A stretch of 64,000 nucleotides of DNA from NCBI RefSeq assembly GCF_900091955.1, contig NZ_FMDF01000144.1, forward strand, positions 1 to 64,000, read 5' to 3'. Both the position numbers and the translations under genes were made by a program. The stretch is from Streptomyces sp. Ncost-T10-10d (GTDB lineage: Bacteria > Actinomycetota > Actinomycetes > Streptomycetales > Streptomycetaceae). A model generated the notes under the pieces. That model was not told where the DNA came from. It was given only the letters and a program-made list of their open reading frames with translations, and searched no databases. Shown piece by piece: positions 51,500 to 59,965 of the stretch. Position 1 is the first letter of the stretch; the number at the start of each line of letters is the position of its first letter.

Positions 51500-51528
51500 A
51501 ATATGGATCACCGCCCAGGGGATGTCAA
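51500..51528 (-). promoter_or_regulatory. promoter of the ABC transporter operon
   Basis: TTGACA (51528-51523) and CATATT (51505-51500) are exactly 17 nt apart, a near-consensus housekeeping promoter and rare in this genome. The start would fall on the A of the upstream ORF ATG at 51492. An inverted repeat TGAGA-N6-TCTCA (51536-51551) directly upstream is a candidate activator or repressor site. Confidence 0.7.
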
Positions 51529-51658
51529 CGCAGAATGAGACAATCATCTCAATATGCGGACAGCCATCGGGCGTGGACGCACCGGTCGGCAGATGACGGC
51601 GGAGCCCGGCTCGATCGACGAGACGGCCCGGCACGCCCCCGGCCCGACCCTTTTCGAT

Positions 51659-52912
51659 TCAACTGCCTGGATACACCCAGGCGTTGGGCCGGCACTTGAT
51701 CCCGCCGATGTTCAGGGACTTGGTCTGCTGCTGCATCACCGGAGCGAGGGCTCCCGACGTGCGACAACTCACATGGTCATGCCCCAGCCGGTGACCGACC
51801 TCATGGTTGATCAGCATCCGTCGGTAGGCGAAGAGTTTGTCCGGGCCGAACGTCGACGACCCCTGCGCCCAGCGGTAGGCGTTGATCATCACGCGTTCGG
51901 TCGCCGCGGAGTCGCACGAGACGTTGTCCTCGGTCGTGTCCAGGCCCGACTTCCGGCACCAGTCCCCGGTGGTCCCGGGACTGGCCAGGGTGATCACGAA
52001 ATCGGGCTCGCCGGCGGAGATCCGCTCGAACGTCATGGCGCCGTCGTGCGCCCAGCTGCGGTCGTCGTTGAGCGTCTCCTGGACGGCCCGGGCAAAGAGC
52101 GAGGCGTCGAGCCCGAGGCCCTGCTCGACATCGATCCGGTAGCGGTACTTGTGCCCCCCGCCCGGGGCCTTCGCCGTCCCCGGAACCGCCTCGAACTTCC
52201 CGGACCCGTGGAGCTCCGGGGAGAGCGGATAGGCCTTGGCCATCTTCTCCGCGTACGAAAGAGGCTTGACCTGCGCCACCTTCGGGGTCGGCCGGTCGTC
52301 CGAGCGGGAGGCGCCGTCGGTGCCGTCCCGGTCGACGCCCGCAGGCTGCGCGGCACTTGTCCCGCCGCTGTCGTGGGCGACCTGCCCGGCCACGACCACC
52401 GCGAGCACGGTGGTCACCGCGGCGGCCGCGATACCGGTGAAGGTGCGGCCCTTGGCGCCCTTGCCGTCCTTGGCGGGCGTCGGTGCGTCGGCGTCGCCCT
52501 GCGGCGGCCGCTCCTCCCACTCGCCGACCGAGCTGTACGGATCGGCCGGCGGGGCCGCCGGGGCGGAAGGCCCATGGGGTTCGGGTACGTCGAACGCGTC
52601 GACGAACTCGCGCCGCGGTCCCGGTACCAGCGACCGGGTACCGACCTGCGGCTGACGCCGGGGCACCGTCTGTTGCGGCCCGGCCCCCCAGCCACCGCCG
52701 GGTTCACGCTGTTCGGGGTGGCCGCCGCGGACGTGGCCGGCCTCCCGGAACGGGGCGTGCCCCTCCGCACCGGCCGGCGCGTCGGCCGGCCTCCGGCGCC
52801 GCCCGCTGCCGGGCCCCGGACGCATGCCCTCGCGATCACCGCCTGCATTCGCGACGGCGGCCTCGATATCGGACCCCGTGGGTTCGGGGCCCTTTCGACT
52901 ATGTCGTCCCAC
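51659..52912 (-). CDS. DUF3152 zinc-protease-like membrane protein
   Basis: 417 aa from GTG 52912, nine nt after the stop of the upstream hydrolase. Residues 1-165 are disordered, Pro/Arg/Gly-rich and presumably cytoplasmic. A single membrane span lies at about 168-190 (FTGIAAAAVTTVLAVVVAG). The extracellular DUF3152 domain has HEVGHRLGHDH at residues 370-380, a metzincin-type HExxHxxGxxH zinc site, and four Cys (DWCRKS, VSCDS, VSCRT, IKCRP) that could form two disulfides. The substrate is unknown. It is probably cotranscribed with the hydrolase. Confidence 0.85.
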   Translation of the reverse strand: MGRHSRKGPEPTGSDIEAAVANAGGDREGMRPGPGSGRRRRPADAPAGAEGHAPFREAGHVRGGHPEQREPGGGWGAGPQQTVPRRQPQVGTRSLVPGPRREFVDAFDVPEPHGPSAPAAPPADPYSSVGEWEERPPQGDADAPTPAKDGKGAKGRTFTGIAAAAVTTVLAVVVAGQVAHDSGGTSAAQPAGVDRDGTDGASRSDDRPTPKVAQVKPLSYAEKMAKAYPLSPELHGSGKFEAVPGTAKAPGGGHKYRYRIDVEQGLGLDASLFARAVQETLNDDRSWAHDGAMTFERISAGEPDFVITLASPGTTGDWCRKSGLDTTEDNVSCDSAATERVMINAYRWAQGSSTFGPDKLFAYRRMLINHEVGHRLGHDHVSCRTSGALAPVMQQQTKSLNIGGIKCRPNAWVYPGS

Positions 52913-52920
52913 GCCCCGGA

Positions 52921-53883
52921 TCAGCTCCCGCCGCGTTCGTCGAGCAGTTCCCGGAACGCCTGGGCGACCGCCTCCGGATACTCCATCATCGCCACGTGCC
53001 CCGCGTCGGGCAGTGTCAGCAGCCGCGAATCGCGGAAGGCCGCGGACGCCCTGCGTGCCATCCGGTACGAGACCAACTGGTCCCGTCCGCCGTACACGAG
53101 CTGAGTCGGTGCGAGCACCCGCTCGGCCTGGCGCCACAGTCCGTGCTGCCCGCCCAGCGTGTACGCATCGACGATGCCACGTGCCGAGCGCGCCATCGCG
53201 TCCCAGAAGTACGGCAGCTCCAGCCGACGCTCCATTTCGGCCACCGCTTCACGGAAGCCCGATTCGGAGACGCGTGCCGGATCGCCGTAACAGAGTGCCA
53301 TGACGCCGCGCGTGCGCTCTTCCGCGGTCCAGTCCCTGGTCATCCTGGCGAACAGCGTTGCGACACCCGGAACGGCGAGCAGTCCGGTCGGTACGGCGGG
53401 CCACTGCACCCGGATCTCGGGGAGCGCGGGCGAGATGAGGGTGAGGGTGCGCACCAGGTCGGGGCGGACCGCGGCAACCCGGGTGGCCACGGCGCCGCCG
53501 AGCGAATTGCCGAACAGATGGACGGGCCCCCGCTCCCCCGCGTCGAGGAACCGGATCACGGCACGGGCATGCCCGGTGACCGAGTAGTTGCCGTCGTCCG
53601 GCGGCGGAGAGTCGCCGAAGCCGGGCAGGTCGACCGCCTCGCCGTCCACCAGGTCCTGGAGCAGCGGCATCAGCGCCGACCAGTTCTGCGAGGAGCCGCC
53701 GAGCCCGTGCACGTAGAGCGCGGGCGGCAGCCCGGTCCGCTCCGGCGGCCGGGATCGGACGGTCAGCGTCAGTCCGGGCAGCGCGACGGAGCGCAGCTCC
53801 TCCCCTTCCGCGACCCTGACGGTGCTCACCGTGGGGGCCACCGCGGTGGCAGCGCGGAATCCCGGCAGCTCGGTCGAAGACAT
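52921..53883 (-). CDS. alpha/beta-fold hydrolase
   Basis: 320 aa from ATG 53883. It has the canonical alpha/beta-hydrolase motifs: YVHGLGGSSQNW (oxyanion HG), nucleophile Ser in LFGNSLGGAV, DLPGFGDSP, and the terminal His in DAGHVAMMEYPE. It is cytosolic by sequence and similar to carboxylesterase or C-C hydrolase types; the substrate is unknown. No Shine-Dalgarno is seen, so it may be leaderless. It is divergent from the 71-aa gene. Confidence 0.88.
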   Translation of the reverse strand: MSSTELPGFRAATAVAPTVSTVRVAEGEELRSVALPGLTLTVRSRPPERTGLPPALYVHGLGGSSQNWSALMPLLQDLVDGEAVDLPGFGDSPPPDDGNYSVTGHARAVIRFLDAGERGPVHLFGNSLGGAVATRVAAVRPDLVRTLTLISPALPEIRVQWPAVPTGLLAVPGVATLFARMTRDWTAEERTRGVMALCYGDPARVSESGFREAVAEMERRLELPYFWDAMARSARGIVDAYTLGGQHGLWRQAERVLAPTQLVYGGRDQLVSYRMARRASAAFRDSRLLTLPDAGHVAMMEYPEAVAQAFRELLDERGGS

Positions 53884-53992
53884 GCGGCAATGTTACGAGA
53901 CGATCACACCGCGGTTCATGTGTTCGCGGTCACACACCGCATAGCAACTTGCAGGGGTAGCTCCTAGGCTCGAAGCAAGGAAGGGAGTCACC

Positions 53993-54208
53993 ATGACGGT
54001 CGACCCCAGCGACCCGGAGACCTTCGAGTACATCCAGCCGGACGAGCCGGACCAGGAGACGCCCCGGGCGGACGCCGCCGAGCAGCAGGCCGATCTCCAG
54101 CAGCGACAGGACGAACCGCTCACGGACATCGACCGGGACAGTGCCAATGAGGCCGATGCGGCGGAACAGGCTCGTGTTGTCACACAGGATGAAGATGATT
54201 ACCGCTGA
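53993..54208 (+). CDS. small acidic hypothetical protein, 71 aa
   Basis: ATG at 53993 with GGAAGGGAG upstream. The product is very acidic and Gln-rich (PDEPDQETPRADAAEQQADL) with no hydrophobic segment, and is probably disordered. No family is recognised. It lies 168 bp before the TetR-type gene in the same direction. Confidence 0.7.
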   Translation: MTVDPSDPETFEYIQPDEPDQETPRADAAEQQADLQQRQDEPLTDIDRDSANEADAAEQARVVTQDEDDYR

Positions 54209-54376
54209 TACACCCCGTTTTGCCCCATCGGTCGACGAATCTGTGGCTACCGCAGCCGTCCGGTCCGTGAAATTCTGCGTCCGCGCCGCGCACACCCGGG
54301 TTACCCAAAAGTACGATGGCTGTACGGCGCAGCGTGCATGGAAAAGCTGTGTCCGATCACAAATTTGGGAGGCGGC

Positions 54377-55018
54377 GTGACAGCCATCGAGCAGACCGAG
54401 GCGGCGCGCCCGCGGGGCACTCGACTGCCTCGCCGCGCCCGACGCAACCAGCTGCTGGGCGCCGCGCAGGAAGTATTTGTGGCGCAGGGTTACCACTCCG
54501 CCGCGATGGACGACATCGCCGAGCGGGCGGGAGTCAGCAAGCCGGTGCTCTATCAGCACTTCCCGGGCAAGCTGGAGCTCTATCTGGCCCTGCTCGACCA
54601 GCACTGCGAGTCGCTGCTCCAGGCGGTCCGTACGGCGCTGGCGTCGACGACCGACAACAAGCTGCGCGTCGCCGCGACGATGGACGCGTACTTCGCCTAC
54701 GTCGAGGACGAGGGCGGCGCCTTCCGGCTGGTCTTCGAGTCGGACCTGACCAATGAGCCCGCGGTGCGCGAGCGCGTCGACCGGGTCTCGCTGCAGTGCG
54801 CCGAGGCCATCTCCGACGTCATCGCCGGTGACACGGGACTGTCCAAGGACGAGTCCATGCTGCTCGCGGTGGGTCTGGGCGGCGTCTCCCAGGTGGTCGC
54901 CCGCTACTGGCTCTCCAGTCAGTCCGCCATTCCGCGGGACACGGCGGTGCAGCTGCTCACTTCGCTGGCCTGGCGGGGCATCGCGGGCTTCCCGCTGCAC
55001 GGCATCGATCAGCACTGA
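54377..55018 (+). CDS. TetR family transcriptional regulator
   Basis: 213 aa from GTG 54377, with GGGAGG 4 nt upstream. The N-terminal helix-turn-helix is clear: RRNQLLGAAQEVFVAQGYHSA, MDDIAERAGVSKPVLYQHFPGKLEL. The C-terminal ligand-binding domain (residues 75-213) is all helical. The ligand and targets are unknown; autoregulation through the AT-richer upstream region near 54230-54320 is plausible. The DUF3107 gene follows. Confidence 0.92.
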   Translation: MTAIEQTEAARPRGTRLPRRARRNQLLGAAQEVFVAQGYHSAAMDDIAERAGVSKPVLYQHFPGKLELYLALLDQHCESLLQAVRTALASTTDNKLRVAATMDAYFAYVEDEGGAFRLVFESDLTNEPAVRERVDRVSLQCAEAISDVIAGDTGLSKDESMLLAVGLGGVSQVVARYWLSSQSAIPRDTAVQLLTSLAWRGIAGFPLHGIDQH

Positions 55019-55160
55019 CGGAAGCCGCCGGGTGCGGCCGGCACCCGTGTTCGCTGCGGGCGTTGCCCGCCGACCGCTGGCGGATCCCCTCAGCGGGCTA
55101 ATGTGTGCTGCGTACGGCGCGGTTCACCGCGCAGGGACTGACCGTCGGAGGGACATAGCC

Positions 55161-55388
55161 GTGGAGGTCAAGATCGGGGTGCAGCACACGCCCCGGGAGA
55201 TCGTTCTGGAGAGCGGGCTTTCCGCCGAAGAGGTCGAGAGCACGGTCGCCGAGGCTCTCACCGGTAAGGCGCAGCTGCTCAGCCTCACGGACGAGAAGGG
55301 CCGCAAGGTCCTGGTGCCGGCCGACCGGATCGCGTACGTGGAGATCGGCGAGCCGAGCACGCGCCGCGTGGGGTTCGGCGCGCTGTAG
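55161..55388 (+). CDS. DUF3107 family small protein
   Basis: 75 aa from GTG 55161, with GGAGGG 8 nt upstream. The sequence VKIGVQHTPREIVLESGLSA and ends RIAYVEIGEPSTRRVGFG are characteristic of the actinobacterial DUF3107 family, often found near TetR regulators and DEAD-box helicases. The function is unknown. Confidence 0.85.
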   Translation: MEVKIGVQHTPREIVLESGLSAEEVESTVAEALTGKAQLLSLTDEKGRKVLVPADRIAYVEIGEPSTRRVGFGAL

Positions 55389-55417
55389 GCAGCACGCTCG
55401 AAGCGGTGACCGTGGCA

Positions 55418-55448
55418 GCGGCCCGGTGGGGATTCCCCGCCGGGCCGC
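55418..55448 (+). terminator. terminator after the DUF3107 gene
   Basis: A 14-bp stem with one G-U pair (55418-55431 and 55435-55448), loop ATT, followed by a short T-rich run. Confidence 0.75.
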
Positions 55449-55598
55449 TTTCCGTTCCGGCCCGCTTTTCGGTCCGCGTCCGCGTCAGCCGGGCGATTCC
55501 TGTGCGAACCCTGTTCAAGGAGGGTTGCGTTCCGCACCCCTCGGGTAGTACCGCTAACGACCGATCTGCCCGCCCCGCAACTCGCGAGGTGATCATCT

Positions 55599-55868
55599 GT
55601 GATCTTGGAATTCCTCGGCTCCATCGTGCTCGGACTCGCCCTCGCCTGGGTGGCGCTCCGCTCGCTGCCGCACCGGCTCCCGTCCCGCCGTGCCGTCTTC
55701 GCCGGCGGCGCTCTGGGAGCGGTGTTCGGTGCGTTTCTCATGCACTCGGTGCTGGGCCCGGACCACGTCGTGGCCACGTTGATCGGCGCGGTGCTGATCG
55801 GCGCCGTGACGCTCTCGCTGCTGGTCCGCCCCAACAGCCACCGCCTGAGCCGATCAGCCGCGGCCTGA
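55599..55868 (+). CDS. small membrane protein, 89 aa
   Basis: GTG at 55599 with GAGGTGA about 7 nt upstream. Three hydrophobic segments are visible: FLGSIVLGLALAWVAL, AVFAGGALGAVFGAFLMHSV and VVATLIGAVLIGAVTLSLLV, with a basic C-terminal tail. No family with known function is recognised. It is convergent with the ferritin-like gene. Confidence 0.75.
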   Translation: MILEFLGSIVLGLALAWVALRSLPHRLPSRRAVFAGGALGAVFGAFLMHSVLGPDHVVATLIGAVLIGAVTLSLLVRPNSHRLSRSAAA

Positions 55869-55918
55869 AGCCGTCCGGCACCCGCGCGGGCGGATGTCGG
55901 ACGGCCCCGGTGAACCGG

Positions 55919-56653
55919 CTACGCGGCGAGCCCGAGCGCGGCCATCCGCTTGGTGTGTGCCTCGGTGATCCGCGAGAACATCCGCCCGACCTCCGCCAGG
56001 TCGAACCCGTCGGCCACGCCCCCGACGAGCATCGTCGACAGTGCGTCGCGTTCGGCCACCACTCGCTGTGCCTGTGAGAGCGCCTCACCCATCAGCCGGC
56101 GCGCCCACAGCGCGAGCCGGCCGCCGACACGCGGGTCGGCCTCGATCGCAGCACGCACCTTCTCGACGGCGAAATTGCCGTGCCCCGTGTCGTCGAGCAC
56201 GGCGAGGACGAGGGAGCGGGTGTCCGAGTCGAGCCGGGCGGCGACCTCGCGGTAGAAGTCACTGGCGATCGAATCGCCGACGTACGCCTTGACCAGGCCC
56301 TCCAGCCAGTCCGACGGCGCGGTCTGGCGGTGGAAGTCGTCGAGCGCCTTGGCGAACGGCTCCATCGCGCCCGTCGGCTCCACCTCGATCGCGGTCAGCC
56401 GGTCCGTCAGCCGCTCGAAGTGATGGAATTCGGCGGAGGCCATCTTTGCCAGCTCCGCCTTGTCGGCCAGCGTCGGCGCGAGTTTGGCGTCCTCGGCGAG
56501 CCGCTCGAAGGCCGCCAGCTCTCCGTACGCAAGTGCTCCCAGCAGGTCCACGACCGCTGCTCGGTACTGCGGCTGCACGGATGCCGTGGCCCAGTCCTGG
56601 GCGGCGATTCCGGTGAGCACGGGGGCTTCATTGGCGTTGTCAGGCGTCTCCAT
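55919..56653 (-). CDS. ferritin-like fold protein (MiaE-like)
   Basis: 244 aa from ATG 56653 (METPDNANEAP); an in-frame ATG at 56710 (MSLADQALP) is an alternative and neither has a good ribosome site. It is a four-helix bundle protein with carboxylate-bridged di-iron-type residues: E in GELAAFERL, EFHHFERL (E and H), and a later pair in DSIASDFYREVAARL and DDTGHGNF. I recognise it as the actinobacterial ferritin-like family related to tRNA hydroxylase MiaE. Its own substrate is unknown. Confidence 0.8.
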   Translation of the reverse strand: METPDNANEAPVLTGIAAQDWATASVQPQYRAAVVDLLGALAYGELAAFERLAEDAKLAPTLADKAELAKMASAEFHHFERLTDRLTAIEVEPTGAMEPFAKALDDFHRQTAPSDWLEGLVKAYVGDSIASDFYREVAARLDSDTRSLVLAVLDDTGHGNFAVEKVRAAIEADPRVGGRLALWARRLMGEALSQAQRVVAERDALSTMLVGGVADGFDLAEVGRMFSRITEAHTKRMAALGLAA

Positions 56654-57034
56654 GAAGCGCAGAATAGCCCGCCCGACGGGGGACGGAAGGGCCTGGTCAG
56701 CCAGTGACATCACACTGTTCCGATGAATTCGCCCAACACACATGCGCGAATCCGGGGTACAGTGGTATTGCGTCTACTCAGTATTTTGGGTTGGTGACGC
56801 GAAATTGAATGAGGATGCCCGGTCGGTGGCCCGATCGGCTCCGACCCGACAGCCCTCCACGCGGGGCGTACGCCACGTACGACCGCAGATGAGGGGCCCC
56901 CTCAGCGGCACGAGCGCTCGAGCGACGGCAGTGGTCCCGCGCCACCCGGCCCATCCACGGCCGGATGACCAACCCCGGCACGGTACGACCCCCAGCGTTC
57001 GCCTCGGACCGCGTCTCACAGAAGAGGCAGCACC
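56654..57034. other. divergent intergenic region / leader of the DEAD-box gene
   Basis: 381 bp without a clear gene. An AT-richer patch at 56760-56810 probably holds the promoters, but I see no consensus pair. A 27-codon plus-strand ORF (ATG 56809, MRMPGRWPDRL start, TGA at 56890-56892) could be an upstream ORF. The remaining 140 bp up to the helicase start would be a long leader, as is common for cold-regulated DEAD-box genes. Confidence 0.35.
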
Positions 57035-58972
57035 CTGACTACGTTCCGAGAACTCGGGATTCTTCCCGAGACGGCCGAGGCCCTTGAGGCCGTCGGCATT
57101 GTGTCCCCGTTCCCCATCCAGGAGATGACGCTCCCCGTCGCGCTCTCCGGCTCCGATGTCATCGGCCAGGCCAAGACCGGCACCGGCAAGACCCTCGGTT
57201 TCGGTCTGCCACTGCTGGAGCGCGTCACCGTCCCCGCGGACGTCGAGGCGGGCCGGGCCGAACCCGAGCAGCTGACCGAGGCGCCGCAGGCGCTGGTCGT
57301 CGTCCCCACCCGCGAGCTCTGCCAGCAGGTCACCAACGACCTGCTGACCGCCGGCAAGGTACGTAACGTCCGCGTTCTCGCGATCTACGGCGGCCGCGCG
57401 TACGAGCCGCAGGTCGAGGCCCTGAAGAAGGGCGTCGATGTGATCGTCGGCACCCCGGGCCGACTGCTCGACCTCGCCGGGCAGCGCAAGCTCGACCTCT
57501 CGCACGTCCGCGCACTCGTGCTCGACGAGGCCGACGAGATGCTCGACCTGGGCTTTCTGCCCGACGTCGAGAAGATCATCACCATGCTCCCGCCGAAGCG
57601 GCAGACCATGCTGTTCTCGGCGACCATGCCGGGCGCCGTCATCGGCCTCGCGCGGCGCTACATGTCTCAGCCGACGCACATCCGCGCCACCTCGCCCGAC
57701 GGTGAGGGCGCGACCGTCGCGAACATCTCGCAGCATGTCTTCCGGGCCCACTCGATGGACAAGCCGGAGATGGTCTCCCGCATCCTGCAGGCCAACGGCC
57801 GCGGACTCGCGATGATCTTCTGCCGTACGAAGCGCACGGCCGCCGACATCGCCGAGCAGCTGGAGAAGCGCGGTTTCGCGTCCGGCGCGGTCCATGGCGA
57901 CCTCGGCCAGGGTGCGCGCGAGCAGGCACTGCGCGCGTTCCGCAACGGCAAGGTGGACGTGCTCGTCTGCACGGACGTGGCGGCCCGCGGTATCGATGTC
58001 GAGGGTGTGACCCACGTCATCAACTATCAGTCGCCGGAGGACGAGAAGACGTACCTCCACCGCATCGGCCGGACCGGCCGTGCGGGCGCCAAGGGCATCG
58101 CGATCACGCTGGTCGACTGGGACGACATCCCACGCTGGCAGCTGATCAACAAGGCGCTGGACCTGAAGTTCAACGACCCGGTCGAGACGTACTCCACCTC
58201 GCCGCACCTCTTCGAGGAGCTCGACATCCCGGCCGGCACCAAGGGTGTACTGCCGCGTGCCGAGCGGACCCGTGCGGGCCTGCGGGCCGAGGAGATCGAG
58301 GACCTGGGCGAGACGGGCGGCCGCGGTCGCAAGTCCTCCGCCGCGTCCTCGGCGCCCGCCGCCCGTGAGGAGCGTGCGCCCCGTACGCCGCGTCAGCGTC
58401 GTCGTACGCGGGGCGGCTCCGCGGTCGAGGAGGCCGCCGTCACCACCGCCACGGTGCCGGTCCCGTCCACCGAGGTGGACGACGCCCCCTCCGAGCCGCG
58501 TGCGCCGCGTCGCCGTCGCCGTACCCGCGTCGGTGCCCCGGACGTCGCAGCCGAGGCCGCCGTGGGCACGGTGGAGGCCCCGGCCGTCGCCGTCGCCACG
58601 AAGACCGAGGCCGAGGCCGACCCCGCGACCGAGACCAAGCCGCGCCGCCGCCGTACCCGGGCCGCCGTCGTGAAGCCGGTCGCGGACGAGGTCGACTTCC
58701 AGATCGCGCCCATCGCCGAGCCGGTGCCCGAGGCGAGGACGGCGACCAAGCCGCGTCGCCGCGCCCGTGTCATCAAGCCGGCCGAGGACGAGGTCGACTT
58801 CCAGATCGCGCCGATCTCCGAGCCCAACCCGGAGACCAAGCCGCGTCGCCGCACCCGTGCGGCGGCCAAGCCGAAGACGGAGGCTGTGGCCCAGGCCCCG
58901 GCCGCCGAGGGCGAGGCGAAGCCGCGGAGGCGGCGCGCGCCGCGTGCGGCTGCCGCCAAGACCGAGGGCTGA
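57035..58972 (+). CDS. DEAD-box ATP-dependent RNA helicase
   Basis: 645 aa with an apparent CTG start at 57035, 7 nt after AGAGG. The next ordinary start (GTG 57101) would cut off the Q-motif head (FRELGILPETAEALEA, then PFPIQ), so the CTG is preferred. All motifs are present: AKTGTGKT, PTRELCQQV, TPGRLLDL, DEADEML, SAT, IFCRTKRTA, ARGIDVEGV and HRIGRTGRAG. The C-terminal 230 residues are a basic, disordered tail with repeated RRRRTR clusters and two copies of DEVDFQIAPI[A/S]EP. It acts in RNA unwinding, probably ribosome assembly or RNA decay. Confidence 0.92.
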   Translation: MTTFRELGILPETAEALEAVGIVSPFPIQEMTLPVALSGSDVIGQAKTGTGKTLGFGLPLLERVTVPADVEAGRAEPEQLTEAPQALVVVPTRELCQQVTNDLLTAGKVRNVRVLAIYGGRAYEPQVEALKKGVDVIVGTPGRLLDLAGQRKLDLSHVRALVLDEADEMLDLGFLPDVEKIITMLPPKRQTMLFSATMPGAVIGLARRYMSQPTHIRATSPDGEGATVANISQHVFRAHSMDKPEMVSRILQANGRGLAMIFCRTKRTAADIAEQLEKRGFASGAVHGDLGQGAREQALRAFRNGKVDVLVCTDVAARGIDVEGVTHVINYQSPEDEKTYLHRIGRTGRAGAKGIAITLVDWDDIPRWQLINKALDLKFNDPVETYSTSPHLFEELDIPAGTKGVLPRAERTRAGLRAEEIEDLGETGGRGRKSSAASSAPAAREERAPRTPRQRRRTRGGSAVEEAAVTTATVPVPSTEVDDAPSEPRAPRRRRRTRVGAPDVAAEAAVGTVEAPAVAVATKTEAEADPATETKPRRRRTRAAVVKPVADEVDFQIAPIAEPVPEARTATKPRRRARVIKPAEDEVDFQIAPISEPNPETKPRRRTRAAAKPKTEAVAQAPAAEGEAKPRRRRAPRAAAAKTEG

Positions 58973-59010
58973 GCGCTCTGATTGATCCGGAGCTCCGCCC
59001 CGGACCCCGC

Positions 59011-59085
59011 TCCTCGAACGCCTGAGGGGCTCGATTTCGCCGGACGGGCTTGAGGGCATCCTCAAGCCCGTCCGGCGTTCGAGGA
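59011..59085. repeat. nested intergenic palindrome acting as terminator
   Basis: An inner perfect 18-bp stem (59038-59055 and 59060-59077, loop GCAT) is flanked by an outer 11-bp pair, TCCTCGAACGC (59011-59021) and GCGTTCGAGGA (59075-59085). The GGACGGGCTTGA/TCAAGCCCGTCC core is a sequence often seen dispersed between Streptomyces genes. It follows the DEAD-box gene. Confidence 0.75.
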
Positions 59086-59099
59086 CATAATCTCGTCCC

Positions 59100-59948
59100 A
59101 TGAGTCGGCCGCCCACCTTCGCCCCGCCCCCCTGCGCCCATGCCCGCCATCTCCGCACCGCGCGCGGGGACTTCGCCGTGCTGGACGCCTCGCCACGCAC
59201 CGCGCCTCGCGGTACCGCCCTCCTGCTGCCCGGATACACCGGCAGCAAGGAGGACTTCATCGCACTCCTCGAACCGCTCTGTGCCGCCGGGTACCGGACC
59301 GTCGCCGTGGACGGTCGCGGGCAGTACGAGACCGAGGGGACGACCCGTCAAGAGGACTACGCACAGGGCGAGTTGGCCCGCGATGTACTCGCGCAGGCCA
59401 CCGCTCCCGGCGTCGGCGGCGAGGGCCCCGTGCACCTGGTCGGGCACTCGCTCGGCGGGCAGATCGCCCGCGCCGCCGTGCTGCTCGACGCCTCACCGTT
59501 CCGTTCGCTGACCCTCATGTCGTCCGGACCGGCACAGGTCACCGAGGCCCAGCAGCTCAAGGTGAAGATGCTCGGCGACGCGCTCGCGACGCTGAGCATG
59601 GCCGAGGTGTGGGAGGCGATGCGCGCCCTCGACCCGCCCGAGGACGCGGCGACGGACGGCGAGGCTCTGCGCCGGCGCTGGCTGCGCCACCAGCCCGCCC
59701 AGCTGCTCGCCACCGGCCGCCAGCTGGCGACCGAGCCGGACCGGGTGGCCGAACTCGCCGCCGCGTCTCTGCCCCTCCATGTTCTCTCCGGCGAGCGCGA
59801 CGACACCTGGCCGGTGCCGCTGCTCGACGAGATGGCCCAGCGGCTGGGCGCGCGTCGCACCCGGATCGCGGGCGCCGAGCACTCCCCCAATACGGACCGT
59901 CCGGAGCAGACGGCGGCCGCGCTCGTCTCCTTCTGGGACAGCCTGTAG
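59100..59948 (+). CDS. alpha/beta-fold hydrolase
   Basis: 282 aa from ATG 59100. Motifs are LLLPGYTGSKEDF, nucleophile Ser in LVGHSLGGQIA, Asp in SGERDDTWP and His in AGAEHSPNTD. No signal peptide is seen. The substrate is unknown. There is no strong ribosome site, and the ATG lies 14 bp after the intergenic palindrome, so it may have its own promoter or be read through. It is convergent with the NYN gene 17 bp away. Confidence 0.88.
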   Translation: MSRPPTFAPPPCAHARHLRTARGDFAVLDASPRTAPRGTALLLPGYTGSKEDFIALLEPLCAAGYRTVAVDGRGQYETEGTTRQEDYAQGELARDVLAQATAPGVGGEGPVHLVGHSLGGQIARAAVLLDASPFRSLTLMSSGPAQVTEAQQLKVKMLGDALATLSMAEVWEAMRALDPPEDAATDGEALRRRWLRHQPAQLLATGRQLATEPDRVAELAAASLPLHVLSGERDDTWPVPLLDEMAQRLGARRTRIAGAEHSPNTDRPEQTAAALVSFWDSL

Positions 59949-59965
59949 GCGACGGGCGTCAGGAC

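Noticed and set aside
58390..58970. Arginine-codon-rich repeats of the helicase tail as a possible CRISPR or direct-repeat array
   Set aside because: The repeats are in-frame coding for RRRRTR clusters with irregular spacing.
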